Shown here: positions 34,062 to 42,420 of the stretch, piece after piece | Layout of the letters: each line of letters begins with the position of its first letter | Numbering within the stretch: position 1 is the stretch's first letter | Made by a program: the position numbers and the translations under genes | Assembly (NCBI RefSeq): GCF_034353875.1 | Contig: NZ_CP133784.1 | Location: forward strand, 1,240,001-1,304,000 | From: Pseudomonas sp. MH9.2 | Lineage (GTDB): Bacteria > Pseudomonadota > Gammaproteobacteria > Pseudomonadales > Pseudomonadaceae | Direction of reading: 5' to 3' | DNA: 64,000 nucleotides | The notes under the pieces: model-generated | Told to the model about the DNA's origin: nothing | The model's database searches: none | The model's input: the letters and a program-made list of their open reading frames with translations, nothing else

Positions 34062-35840
34062 TCAAAACTGCTCATCGTCCAGCGCCATGATGCTTTTGCT
34101 GCCACTGCTAATCGCCGCCAGCAGGGCGTGCACGCGAGGCAGCAGTTGCTCGGCATAGAAGTCGGCAGTGATCCGCTTGGCGTCCAGGAACTGCGGGTCG
34201 CCGTTGCCCGAGTCCAGCAGGGCTTGGGCTCTGAGTGCCGAGCGGGCCATCAACCAGCCCCCGCATAGGTAGCCGAACAGCATCATGAAATTGACGCTGA
34301 TGCTGCCCGCCAGGTGGGCGTCGTTTTTGGCATTGTCGAGGAGCACGCGCAGAGCGGCGCGGCCAGCGCACAAGGCATCGTCCAGTGCCTCGGCCTGGTG
34401 GGCCAGAGTGGCCGAGCCTTGCAGCAGGGCGACGGTTTCACCGATTTCGTCCAGCAAACGGGTGAGCAGTTCGCCCTGATTGAGCAGAGTTTTGCGCCCA
34501 ACCAGGTCCAGTGCCTGGATGCCAGTGGTGCCTTCATAAATGGTCAGGATACGGGCGTCACGGTAGTGCTGGGCTGCGCCGGTTTCTTCGATAAACCCCA
34601 TGCCGCCGTGAATTTGCACACCGAGCGAGGTCACCTCTTGCGCCATTTCTGTCAGCCACCCCTTAACGATGGGTGTGAGCAGGTCGACGCGACCTTGATG
34701 AACCTGCGCGGCGTCGGCGTCATGCGCGTGGGCAGTGCGGTCCACTTCGGCAGCGGCCACCAACGCCAGGGCCCGCATCGCCTCGATGGACGATTTCATC
34801 TGAAGCAACATGCGACGGACATCGGGAAAATGGATGATCGAGAAGCGGCTGCCGTCCTTACGCGTCCCTTGCAGGCGATCTTTTGCGTACTGGCGCGCCT
34901 GCTGGTAAGCCCGTTCCGAGATGGCCAGCCCTTGCAGGCCAACGCTTTGCCGGGCGTGGTTCATCATGGTGAACATGCAGGCCAGCCCTTGGTGCGGTTC
35001 GCCCACCAGATAACCGATGGCCCCGCCGTTGTCGCCAAAGCTCATGACGCAGGTCGGGCTGCCGTGGATGCCCAGTTTATGTTCCAGGGAAATGCAGCGG
35101 GCATCGTTGCGTGCGCCGGGCTTGCCTTGAGCATCCAGCAGGAATTTAGGCACCACGAACAGGGAAATCCCTTTGACACCGGCCGGTGCATCCGGCAGCC
35201 GGGCCAGTACCAGATGGACAACGTTGTCCGTCATCTGGTGGTCGCCCCAGGTGATAAAGATTTTTTGCCCGCTGATGAGGTAGTGATCACCCTGAGGGAT
35301 GGCTCGGCTCTTGATGGCGGCCAAATCCGAACCTGCATCGGGTTCGGTGAGGTTCATGGTGCCGGTCCATTCGCCGCTGACCAGTTTGGACAGGTAAGCC
35401 TCGCGTAGGGCGGGCGAGCCATGGTGCGCGATCGCTTCAATCGAGCCTTGGGTCAGCATCGGACAGAGGGCGAAGGCCATATTGGCCGAGTGCCAGATTT
35501 CACTGACGGCGGTGCCTATCACGTTGGGGAGGTTTTGGCCGCCCCAGGCTTCGGCTGCAGTCAATGAAGGCCAGCCGCCAGCCTGGAATTGGCGGTAGGC
35601 GTCGGCGAACCCTGGAGCTTCCTGCACGCCTTGCTCATTCAGGCGCGCGCCTTGGGTGTCGCCAATCCGATTGAGTGGTGCCAATACCCCGGAGCCCAGA
35701 CGACCGGCTTCGGCCAGAATCGCGGACACCAGCTCATCGTTGATATCGTCCAGATGAGCCGACGCGCACAAGGCTTCAAATTCGACCAGTTCTTTGAGGA
35801 CGAACGTGGTGTCGCGGTAGGGGTGGGCGTAATCACTCAT
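34062..35840 (-). CDS. Acyl-CoA dehydrogenase, long form with C-terminal extension
   Basis: It oxidises acyl-CoA to enoyl-CoA with FAD. It has 592 residues, longer than the classic 380-residue enzymes and like the 600-residue Pseudomonas FadE-type proteins with an extra C-terminal domain. Motifs: MNLTEPDAGSDLAAIKSRA, then KIFITWGDHQMTDNVVHLVL, then EVTSLGVQIHGGMGFIEETG. The catalytic-base segment is LTIYEGTTGIQALDLVGRKT. Chain length is unknown. It diverges from the AraC-type regulator at 36447 and precedes the CoA-transferase. Confidence 0.92.
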   Translation of the reverse strand: MSDYAHPYRDTTFVLKELVEFEALCASAHLDDINDELVSAILAEAGRLGSGVLAPLNRIGDTQGARLNEQGVQEAPGFADAYRQFQAGGWPSLTAAEAWGGQNLPNVIGTAVSEIWHSANMAFALCPMLTQGSIEAIAHHGSPALREAYLSKLVSGEWTGTMNLTEPDAGSDLAAIKSRAIPQGDHYLISGQKIFITWGDHQMTDNVVHLVLARLPDAPAGVKGISLFVVPKFLLDAQGKPGARNDARCISLEHKLGIHGSPTCVMSFGDNGGAIGYLVGEPHQGLACMFTMMNHARQSVGLQGLAISERAYQQARQYAKDRLQGTRKDGSRFSIIHFPDVRRMLLQMKSSIEAMRALALVAAAEVDRTAHAHDADAAQVHQGRVDLLTPIVKGWLTEMAQEVTSLGVQIHGGMGFIEETGAAQHYRDARILTIYEGTTGIQALDLVGRKTLLNQGELLTRLLDEIGETVALLQGSATLAHQAEALDDALCAGRAALRVLLDNAKNDAHLAGSISVNFMMLFGYLCGGWLMARSALRAQALLDSGNGDPQFLDAKRITADFYAEQLLPRVHALLAAISSGSKSIMALDDEQF

Positions 35841-36446
35841 TATGTTTCCTCTCTAAAACGATGCGTTAGGCAGGCCGCCTGTGTCAGCCACAGGGGGGCA
35901 TAACGGGCGATGTTCGGTATCGGCCTGAGTCACGTCAGGCCTTGGCTAACAGCACCCGGTAATCGACTAAATTGGCCATATTCGCGGACCTCTTGCTTCA
36001 ACCGTTACGCACTAGGTGGCGCTGGCAATGACCACTGCGTCGCAGGTGCAATTGCGCTCATCGGTGCCGGACTTGCCCGGGAACCGGTGCGGCGGTTGGC
36101 GCGTATCGGGAAGGCTGTGCGTCGTGCGGGCGTACGTACGCCCTACAACGGTGGCGCGCCCATTCGTTTAGCGTGCGGTTTTTCAGGCGGGATGCGCCTG
36201 TTCCGGGTGCCGTCACGTTCTGGTGGACGGTAACCGCGTCTGCTACTTGCACGTGCACGGACGGGCTTCCTTGGAGAGTCAGGCAATAACAGCGTTCTGG
36301 CCGGGTCAGACAAGCGTCTGCAGGTGGCGGCTAGCTTCTATCGGGAGGCCCCTTGGCGACAATAACGAAACCAGTCTAAAAATAGACATTAACGGACAGC
36401 GCTTAGGCGATAAACTGACCGCACATGCTGCAGGAATCTGCCTCCG
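35841..36446. other. Long divergent intergenic region, no gene recognised
   Basis: These 606 bases lie between the acyl-CoA dehydrogenase and the AraC-type gene. Open frames here are GC-rich shadows without ribosome-binding sites or family motifs. The last 80 bases before the regulator are AT-richer and hold the inverted repeat at 36374-36387. The rest could be remnant DNA. Confidence 0.5.
36374..36387. promoter_or_regulatory. Perfect inverted repeat GTCTA-AAAA-TAGAC before the AraC-type gene
   Basis: Five-base arms with a four-base spacer lie 59 bases before the regulator start, in the likely promoter. It could be an operator; too short to be certain. Confidence 0.35.
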
Positions 36447-37466
36447 ATGGGCATCGAACGCTATTCAATCTCTATCCATTTCGCCCGAATGTTGATGAAT
36501 GCCGGCCACCGTCTTCACCTCGACGAAGCGGTGCTGCTCAAGGAGGCGGGCCTTAACCGGCGCATGCTGGAAAATGCCCATCTGCGGATCACGCCTGACC
36601 AATTCAGCCGCCTGATGCGGGCCGTCTGGCGCCTGGCCGACGACGAGTTTCTTGGCATGGGCTCGCAACGCTGTCCACAGGGTGTCTTTGCCATCATGGC
36701 CAAGCAGGTCGTTCATTCGCACAACCTGCATTCGGTGTATTACAAGCTCAGCCACTTCTACAACGTGGTCAATGACTCCCTGCATCTGTCGCTCGACATC
36801 GTCGGCGATGAGGCGATTTTTTCGATGGCGCTCAAGGACCCGGCTAAAGACCCGGATTACTTGTTGAGAGGTTTCCTGTTGCTGCTGTGGCATCGGTTTC
36901 CCAGCTGGTTGGTTGGCCAGCGGATTCCCCTGAAATATGTCGCGTTTGACCATCCTGCGCCCAAACACCTGACCGAATACCGCTTGATGTTTCCTTGTCC
37001 GGCAATGTTCGACCAGGCCGTGACCTGCCTGGTATTCGATGCCGCGATACTCACGGCACCGTTGGTGCAAACGCCCGAGACCCTCGGCCATCACTTGAAA
37101 CGGGCACCGGTCGACTGGTTCACTCGCCCGGCCTACTACCCGGTTTATACACGGCGGGTGTTGGATCATCTGGAGCGTTCCGAAGACCTGGCTGAGGCAA
37201 CCACTCAGAGTGCCGCCCTTGAGTTGCACCTCACGGAGAGAACGCTGAGGCGAAAACTCGCAGCCGAAGGCAGCCAATTTCAACGACTCAAGGACGGAGT
37301 GCGTCGCGACATGGCGATCCACTACTTGAGCCAGACGTCGATGTCGATCAGCCTCATCTCCCAAATGCTGGGTTTTTCTGAGCCGTCCGCGTTCACCCGA
37401 GCGTTTCGGCAATGGACCGGGGAGTTGCCCAAAACCTACAGAGACGTCGCGCGCCAAAAGAAATAG
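36447..37466 (+). CDS. AraC-family transcriptional regulator, OruR/ArgR-like long type
   Basis: It has 339 residues. An N-terminal effector region of about 230 residues (Arabinose_bd-like: NAGHRLHLDEAVLLKEAGLN; VYYKLSHFYNVVNDSLHLSL) is followed by a double helix-turn-helix. Its first half is LELHLTERTLRRKLAAEGSQ and its second half is SISLISQMLGFSEPSAFTRA, ending FRQWTGELPKTYR. It lies divergent from the acyl-CoA dehydrogenase, which it probably controls. The effector is unknown. Confidence 0.88.
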   Translation: MGIERYSISIHFARMLMNAGHRLHLDEAVLLKEAGLNRRMLENAHLRITPDQFSRLMRAVWRLADDEFLGMGSQRCPQGVFAIMAKQVVHSHNLHSVYYKLSHFYNVVNDSLHLSLDIVGDEAIFSMALKDPAKDPDYLLRGFLLLLWHRFPSWLVGQRIPLKYVAFDHPAPKHLTEYRLMFPCPAMFDQAVTCLVFDAAILTAPLVQTPETLGHHLKRAPVDWFTRPAYYPVYTRRVLDHLERSEDLAEATTQSAALELHLTERTLRRKLAAEGSQFQRLKDGVRRDMAIHYLSQTSMSISLISQMLGFSEPSAFTRAFRQWTGELPKTYRDVARQKK

Positions 37467-37610
37467 CCCACAGTATCTTTTCGGACGGTTCAGGGGGCTT
37501 CGCGTTCTGTGGGTCTGAATCGATCGCGTGGGTGACCAAGGACGAAATCGAGTCGATGTTACCCAGCCAGTTGCGCACCGTTATCGCTACGCCAATTTCC
37601 GCAAAAGGCT

Positions 37611-37622
37611 TAATGCATCATG
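37611..37622. promoter_or_regulatory. Probable operator copy in front of the GntR-type gene
   Basis: TAATGCATCATG shares the core ATGCATCA with the perfect palindrome in front of the SDR gene (38392-38401). It lies 44-55 bases before the regulator start. The shared core suggests autoregulation by the GntR-type protein. Confidence 0.5.
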
Positions 37623-37665
37623 TTGTATAGTCTTTGGCCAAACAGCTCCATGCATTCGGTGATTC

Positions 37666-38343
37666 ATGTCTTACCCCTTCGACGCTATCACTCACACTTA
37701 TCTGGGCAGCAACGTTTACTCCAAACTGCGCAACGCGCTGATCACAGGCGGCCTCAAGCCTGACGATCGACTACGCATCCGGGAGCTGGCCAGTCAGTTG
37801 GGAACAAGCGTCACACCCGTGCGAGACGCCATTCTGCAACTGGCGAAAGAGAAAGCTCTGGTGCTCAAGACCCCCAAAGACATCCGAGTACCGGTGCTCG
37901 ACAGTGCGGCCTATCTGGAAATCCGCACACTGCGGCTGAATCTTGAAGGCCTTGGTGCCGAAACCGCCGCGCGGCTTGCAACCTCAAACGACCTTAAGCG
38001 CATCGACGCCAACATTCAGCTCAACCTCGAAGCCATCAACAATAGCGACCTTCCTGAAGCGCTACGCCTGAATAGCGAGTTTCACTTTTTGATCGCGGAA
38101 GCTGCACGCATGCCTTTGCTGCGTAGCTATCTGGACAGTCTGTGGATGCGCGCAGGACCGTTGATCGCTCAGGCGTACGTGCATTTCTCCCTGACCATGG
38201 CCATCGAACACCATGTCGAAGTACTCAATGCCCTGCGTCAGCAGGATGCGGCAGCCGCCAAACACGCAATCCAGGCAGACATTCTCGACGGCAATCAAAA
38301 AATGCTGGAGTTCATAGCCGTCAACCAGGAAGCGGCTTCCTGA
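37666..38343 (+). CDS. GntR-family (FadR/FCD subfamily) transcriptional regulator
   Basis: It has 225 residues. The N-terminal winged helix spans about 15-80 (KLRNALITGGLKPDDRLRIR, then ELASQLGTSVTPVRDAILQL). The C-terminal FCD ligand domain spans about 90-215, with metal-binding positions in EALRLNSEFHFLIAEAA and MAIEHHVEVLNAL. Ligands of this subfamily are often small carboxylates or amino acids. It probably regulates itself and the SDR-kinase-PLP operon that starts 85 bases downstream, where a matching palindrome lies. Confidence 0.9.
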   Translation: MSYPFDAITHTYLGSNVYSKLRNALITGGLKPDDRLRIRELASQLGTSVTPVRDAILQLAKEKALVLKTPKDIRVPVLDSAAYLEIRTLRLNLEGLGAETAARLATSNDLKRIDANIQLNLEAINNSDLPEALRLNSEFHFLIAEAARMPLLRSYLDSLWMRAGPLIAQAYVHFSLTMAIEHHVEVLNALRQQDAAAAKHAIQADILDGNQKMLEFIAVNQEAAS

Positions 38344-38391
38344 CGAAACTTTCTCTCATGCCCCTATTGACTAGTTGCACGCCTAAAAACA

Positions 38392-38401
38392 TGATGCATC
38401 A
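38392..38401. promoter_or_regulatory. Palindrome TGATGCATCA before the SDR gene, probable GntR operator
   Basis: This perfect 10-base palindrome lies 27 bases before the SDR start, and its core is repeated in front of the gntR gene. Position and symmetry fit a repressor site. Confidence 0.6.
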
Positions 38402-38427
38402 AACTTCAATTACGAAGGACCGTGCTC

Positions 38428-39162
38428 ATGAGCGAGAAAAAAAAGCTACTGTTAACCGGCGCCAGCCGCGGCATTGGTCATGCGACGGTCAAGCATTTCA
38501 ATGCGGCTGGGTGGGAAGTATTCACCGCTTCCCGGCAAAACTGGGTCGCTGAATGCCCTTGGACGGAAGGCTTGCTCAATCATATCCATCTGGATCTGGA
38601 GGACATCGACAGCGTCAGCGCCAGCCTGGCGACCATTAAGGAAAAACTGGGGGGACGCCTTGATGCCTTGGTGGACAACGCTGGCATATCGCCAAAAGGT
38701 CCGGAAGGCGGCCGACTCGGCGTGCTGGAAACCGATTACGCCACGTGGTTGAAGGTGTTCAATGTCAATCTGTTCTCCACCGCGTTACTGGCTCGCGGCC
38801 TGTTCGATGAATTAAAAGCCGCTCAGGGCAGCATCATCAACGTCACGTCCATTGCGGGATCCAAAGTACATCCTTTCGCCGGTGTCGCTTACGCGACCTC
38901 CAAAGCTGCGCTCTCGGCCCTGACTCGGGAAATGGCCTATGATTTCGGCCCGCACGGGGTGCGGGTCAACGCCATTGCCCCCGGCGAAATCGACACCGCC
39001 ATCCTGTCTCCGGGCACCACCGACATCGTCGAGCGACTGGTGCCCATGAATCGCCTGGGCAAACCGGAGGAAGTGGCCTCGCTGATCTATTTCCTCTGCA
39101 CCAGCGGCGCTTCTTACGTGAACGGAGCGGAAATTCACGTCAATGGTGGTCAGCATGTCTGA
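38428..39162 (+). CDS. Short-chain dehydrogenase/reductase
   Basis: It has 244 residues. It carries the NAD(P) motif TGASRGIGHATVKHF, the NAG motif DNAGISPKG and the catalytic Ser in NVTSIAGSKVH. The YxxxK pair is in GVAYATSKAALSALTREMAY, with VRVNAIAPGEIDT after it. Length and motifs are classical. A GAAGGA ribosome-binding site precedes the ATG at 38428. It is the first structural gene of the operon under the probable GntR operator and overlaps the kinase gene. It probably oxidises or reduces an alcohol/aldehyde in the same pathway. Confidence 0.9.
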   Translation: MSEKKKLLLTGASRGIGHATVKHFNAAGWEVFTASRQNWVAECPWTEGLLNHIHLDLEDIDSVSASLATIKEKLGGRLDALVDNAGISPKGPEGGRLGVLETDYATWLKVFNVNLFSTALLARGLFDELKAAQGSIINVTSIAGSKVHPFAGVAYATSKAALSALTREMAYDFGPHGVRVNAIAPGEIDTAILSPGTTDIVERLVPMNRLGKPEEVASLIYFLCTSGASYVNGAEIHVNGGQHV

Positions 39163-40219
39163 GGCGGTCATGGACAAGGGGGGCTGCACCGACCTGATGA
39201 CGACGCAGGCGCCGACGGTGGATCTTGCCACGGCGCAGGAGATAGCTGATCGGGTATACGGCCTCAAGGGCACGCTAAAGCTACTGAATGGCGAACGCGA
39301 CACCAACTTTCTCATACAGTCCAGGCAAGGCGCCTTCGTCCTGAAATTCATCAACCCAGCCGAAGATCCCAATGTCATCAGCTTCCAGACCCAGGCGTTG
39401 CTGCACATTGAGCGGCACGGCGCGCACCTGCCGGTTCCGCGTGTTCTGCCAGCACGCAATGGTGAGGTTGAACCGAAAGTGCTGGTGAGCGAGCAGCCAC
39501 TGACACTGCGCACCGTCAGCTACCTGGACGGTATTTCGCAGAATCTTGGCCAACCCAGCGTTGCACTGATGCACGAACTCGGTACCTCCCTGGCCGAAGT
39601 CAACCTGGCCCTCAAGGACTTCCAGCACCCGGCCGCCCATCGCAACCTGCTCTGGGATGTCGGCCACGCCGAACGCGTCAGGCCTTATCTGGATTACCTG
39701 GAAGCCGATCAACTGCCGTTGGTTTCCACGTTGCTGGACCGCTACGCGACCTGCGTAAAACCGCGTCTGGCCACGCTCCGTGCGCAGGTGATCCACAACG
39801 ACCTGAACCCGCACAACGTCATGCTCGACTGCGAAACCGCCAGCCGCGTTGCGGCCATCATCGACTTCGGCGACGCTCTGCACGCCCCGCTAATCAACGA
39901 ACTGGGGACGGCTCTCTCATACCAGTTCGACGCTGACGCCACCGACCCACTGTGGCAGATCAAGGCCTTTGTCGCCGCCTACGACGCAAGGATCCCGTTG
40001 CAGCGCGAGGAGCTGGCTGTACTCGGCGAACTGATGGCCATGCGCATGGCCATGGCAATCACCATCGCCCGGTGGCGCGCCTGCCTGTATCCGGAAAACC
40101 GCACCTATGTGCTACGCAACCTGCGCACCAGCTGGCGCAATTTGCAATGCCTCACCGCTATGCCCGAAGGGCTGCTGACCCAAAGCCTGATCAATGCCTG
40201 CACCCCGGAGGTGCCATGA
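39155..40219 (+). CDS. Aminoglycoside-phosphotransferase-fold kinase (hydroxylysine-kinase-like)
   Basis: It has 354 residues from the ATG at 39155, which overlaps the SDR stop; other in-frame ATGs are near. ATP-site features: GERDTNFLIQSRQGAFVLKF, the catalytic loop VIHNDLNPHNVMLD and the Mg-binding AAIIDFGDALHAP. APH-fold kinases next to class III PLP enzymes include hydroxylysine kinase and its partner phospho-lyase. The gene end overlaps the PLP gene start by four bases, which supports a joint pathway. Substrate is inferred to be a hydroxylated amino compound. Confidence 0.82.
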   Translation: MSEAVMDKGGCTDLMTTQAPTVDLATAQEIADRVYGLKGTLKLLNGERDTNFLIQSRQGAFVLKFINPAEDPNVISFQTQALLHIERHGAHLPVPRVLPARNGEVEPKVLVSEQPLTLRTVSYLDGISQNLGQPSVALMHELGTSLAEVNLALKDFQHPAAHRNLLWDVGHAERVRPYLDYLEADQLPLVSTLLDRYATCVKPRLATLRAQVIHNDLNPHNVMLDCETASRVAAIIDFGDALHAPLINELGTALSYQFDADATDPLWQIKAFVAAYDARIPLQREELAVLGELMAMRMAMAITIARWRACLYPENRTYVLRNLRTSWRNLQCLTAMPEGLLTQSLINACTPEVP

Positions 40220-41481
40220 GTTCGCCCACCACCGCTGAATTGCTCGCCCGTCGCCAACGCGCACTGGGCGCCAGCTATCGATTGTTTTATGAGGAACCCT
40301 TCGCGCCGGTGCGGGGTGAAGGCGTGTGGCTGTATGACAAAGACAACACCGCCTACCTGGATGCCTATAACAACGTGGCGTCCATCGGTCACTGCCACCC
40401 TGCTGTGGTCGCAGCCATTGCCGAGCAAAGCGCCCTGCTCAATACCCACACACGCTATCTGCACCCATCGATCGTGGATTACGCCGAAGATCTGCTCAGC
40501 GAGTTTCCTCCACTACTCGATAACATGACCATGACCTGCACCGGCAGCGAAGCCAATGACCTGGCGTTGCGCATCGCGCGCTGCCACAGCGGTGGAACGG
40601 GCATCATTGTCACCCGCTGGGCCTACCACGGCGTGACCAGCGCCTTGGCTGAGGTCTCGCCATCACTGGCCACCGGCCTCCCCACCGCCAGCCATGTACG
40701 CTTGGTCGATGCTCCGGATTCCTACCGCCGATCCGCCGATTTCCTTGGCGACGTGAAAGCTGCGCTGCAAGATATGCACGCTCACGGCATCAAGCCTGCG
40801 GCGTTGCTGGTCGACAGCATTTTCTCCAGTGACGGGGTGTTCAGCCCCGCGAACGGCGAACTGGCCGCTGCCGCGCAATGCGTGCGAGACGCCGGCGGAC
40901 TGTATATCGCCGATGAAGTCCAGCCGGGGTTTGGTCGCACCGGAGGGCAACGCTGGGGGTTTGCCCGCGACTCGGTAACCCCGGACCTGGTCACGCTCGG
41001 CAAACCCATGGGCAACGGCCATCCGGTTGCCGCCGTGGTCGGGCGCTCGGCGCTATTCGATCAATTCGGTCGCCAGCAGCGTTATTTCAATACGTACGGC
41101 GGTAATCCGGTGTCCTGCAAGGCTGCGCATGCGGTACTGCGCGTGCTGCGCGAAGAAGACCTGCAAGCCAATGCCCGCGATGTCGGCGGCTATCTCAAGG
41201 AGGGGTTGCGCAAACTGGCCGAGCGCCATGAAGTCATTGGCGATGTACGCGGCGAGGGCCTGTTCATCGGCGTTGAACTGGTTGTTGACCGCCAGGCGCA
41301 AACCCCGGCGACAACCGCCGCCGCCGCGGTCGTCAACGGCATGCGCCGCCGTCAGGTGTTGATCAGCTCGACCGGTCCCATGGCCAACATCCTCAAGATT
41401 CGCCCACCCTTGGTATTTGCCCGCGAGCATGCGGATCTGCTGCTCAAGCGCCTGGATGCAACCTTGAACGACCTGCGCTGA
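40216..41481 (+). CDS. Class III PLP enzyme, aminotransferase or phospho-lyase
   Basis: It has 421 residues. PLP-binding features: TCTGSEANDLALRIAR, then GLYIADEVQPGFGRTG with the ring-contact Asp, and the Schiff-base Lys in TLGKPMGNGHPVAAVV. NTYGGNPVSCKAAHAVLRVL follows. The family contains both aminotransferases and the ethanolamine-phosphate and 5-phosphohydroxylysine phospho-lyases, which eliminate phosphate and release ammonia. The directly overlapping kinase gene makes a phospho-lyase role likely here. Exact substrate unknown. Confidence 0.85.
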   Translation: MSSPTTAELLARRQRALGASYRLFYEEPFAPVRGEGVWLYDKDNTAYLDAYNNVASIGHCHPAVVAAIAEQSALLNTHTRYLHPSIVDYAEDLLSEFPPLLDNMTMTCTGSEANDLALRIARCHSGGTGIIVTRWAYHGVTSALAEVSPSLATGLPTASHVRLVDAPDSYRRSADFLGDVKAALQDMHAHGIKPAALLVDSIFSSDGVFSPANGELAAAAQCVRDAGGLYIADEVQPGFGRTGGQRWGFARDSVTPDLVTLGKPMGNGHPVAAVVGRSALFDQFGRQQRYFNTYGGNPVSCKAAHAVLRVLREEDLQANARDVGGYLKEGLRKLAERHEVIGDVRGEGLFIGVELVVDRQAQTPATTAAAAVVNGMRRRQVLISSTGPMANILKIRPPLVFAREHADLLLKRLDATLNDLR

Positions 41482-41735
41482 ACGTCACTCATTACCGGCG
41501 CCGACTTGGCTGAGCCAGCATCGGCCCCCGCAGCAGGTCCTGATATGGGGTAATCCGTCATCCATTCAGGCGTCCAGGCACACTGCTGGGCGCCAGCTGC
41601 GCACATTCACCCCAATACTCCCAATCCAAGACAGGCAGCGATAAGGGGGGGGTGAGCAATGCAGAGGACATTTCGAATGCAGTGACCGAAAGCGGTGAAC
41701 TGCAACAGCTGAAAATGAGAGAGTGGCAGGTTATA

Positions 41736-41812
41736 TGGTGTCCCAGGGCAGGTTCGAACTGCCAGCCTTCCCCTTAGGAGGGGGATGCTCTATCCAATTG
41801 AGCTACTGAGAC
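41736..41812 (-). tRNA. tRNA-Arg (anticodon CCT)
   Basis: This is a 77-base cloverleaf with CCA encoded. Acceptor pairs GTCTCAG / CTGGGAC; anticodon loop CTCCTAA reads CCT (codon AGG); the T arm has GTTCGAA. It stands alone, and tRNA-Arg(CCT) genes are common integration sites, but no integrase lies in this window. Confidence 0.95.
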
Positions 41813-41948
41813 ACGAGTGCTGGAGCACAGGAAAGGCACCAGCAAGGACGGCGTGCATGTTAACGGCACTGCATGACTTTGTCATGTCGTCCTTGGCTTT
41901 TTAAGCTGTAGTACTGCGCTGACGAGACGGTTCTGGATGACGCCCCCC

Positions 41949-42001
41949 TTTGCAATCATGCAAATTGCACTACTGCAAAAGGCCATCATTGCAAAGTGCA
42001 A
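41949..42001 (+). promoter_or_regulatory. Three TTGCA-N3/4-TGCAA dyads, probable sigma-54 activator site
   Basis: Three inverted repeats lie in 53 bases: TTTGCA-ATCA-TGCAAA (41949), TTGCA-CTAC-TGCAA (41965) and TTGCA-AAG-TGCAA (41989). They are centred about 117 bases before the predicted transcription start of the sigma-54 promoter at 42066, the usual place for an enhancer-binding protein. They do not match the NtrC form (TGCACC...GGTGCA). The activator is not identified. Confidence 0.65.
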
Positions 42002-42025
42002 GACGCACGCGCACCAATACAAGCA

Positions 42026-42038
42026 TAAACTATTGATT
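42026..42038 (-). promoter_or_regulatory. Probable IHF site between activator sites and promoter
   Basis: TAAACTATTGATT is a full match to the reverse complement of the IHF consensus WATCAANNNNTTR. It lies in an AT-rich stretch between the three dyads and the sigma-54 promoter, where DNA bending by IHF usually brings the activator to the polymerase. Confidence 0.6.
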
Positions 42039-42065
42039 TTTATCATATTTTGTATGATTTCCATT

Positions 42066-42081
42066 TGGCACAGAGCATGCA
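42066..42081 (+). promoter_or_regulatory. Sigma-54 (RpoN) promoter of the small membrane protein unit
   Basis: TGGCACAGAGCATGCA matches TGGCACG-N4-TTGCW at 10 of 12 defined positions, including GG and GC at exact spacing. Predicted transcription starts near 42093, about 45 bases before the first small gene. Confidence 0.8.
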
Positions 42082-42136
42082 ACTAGCTACTCATACAAGA
42101 AACCCCTGTAAAAAGTTTCAGGTGGAGGTACTTAAT

Positions 42137-42379
42137 ATGAACATTGCCCTTTCATTCCTCAATGCCGCTGCCCTCGTCGCGCTGGTGACATTTCAGTTTC
42201 AAGGCAACAGCAGCGACGATGAACAGATCAGTGCTCAGGTACAGACACACCACCTTATGCAACAGGCTTCGCATTTCGCAGTGATGACCGACCAGTCCTC
42301 AAACAGAGCTATGCTCACCAATGACAGCAATGACGCCATGCCGCTGTCGTTTGATCGTTCCGAACGTTGGGTTTTTTAG
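42137..42379 (+). CDS. Small protein with N-terminal hydrophobic segment, unknown function
   Basis: It has 80 residues and starts MNIALSFLNAAALVALVTFQ. That is one hydrophobic stretch with no clear cleavage site, probably a membrane anchor, followed by a polar tail (DDEQISAQVQTHHLMQQASH). A strong GGAGG ribosome-binding site lies 8 bases before the ATG, and a sigma-54 promoter lies just upstream. No family recognised. It is followed 41 bases later by a second small membrane protein gene, probably co-transcribed. Confidence 0.65.
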   Translation: MNIALSFLNAAALVALVTFQFQGNSSDDEQISAQVQTHHLMQQASHFAVMTDQSSNRAMLTNDSNDAMPLSFDRSERWVF

Positions 42380-42420
42380 TCGCCCGATTTTTTCCGGTAT
42401 CAATCCCTACGAGAACTGCC

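Noticed and set aside
34314-35408. 364-codon plus-strand frame opposite the acyl-CoA dehydrogenase
   Set aside because: Shadow of a GC-rich gene; the composition (Gln, His, Gly-rich) is typical of antisense frames.
35910-36233. 107-codon frame that vaguely resembles a dehydrogenase Gly motif
   Set aside because: A single Gly-rich patch without further motifs or a start signal is not enough to call a remnant.
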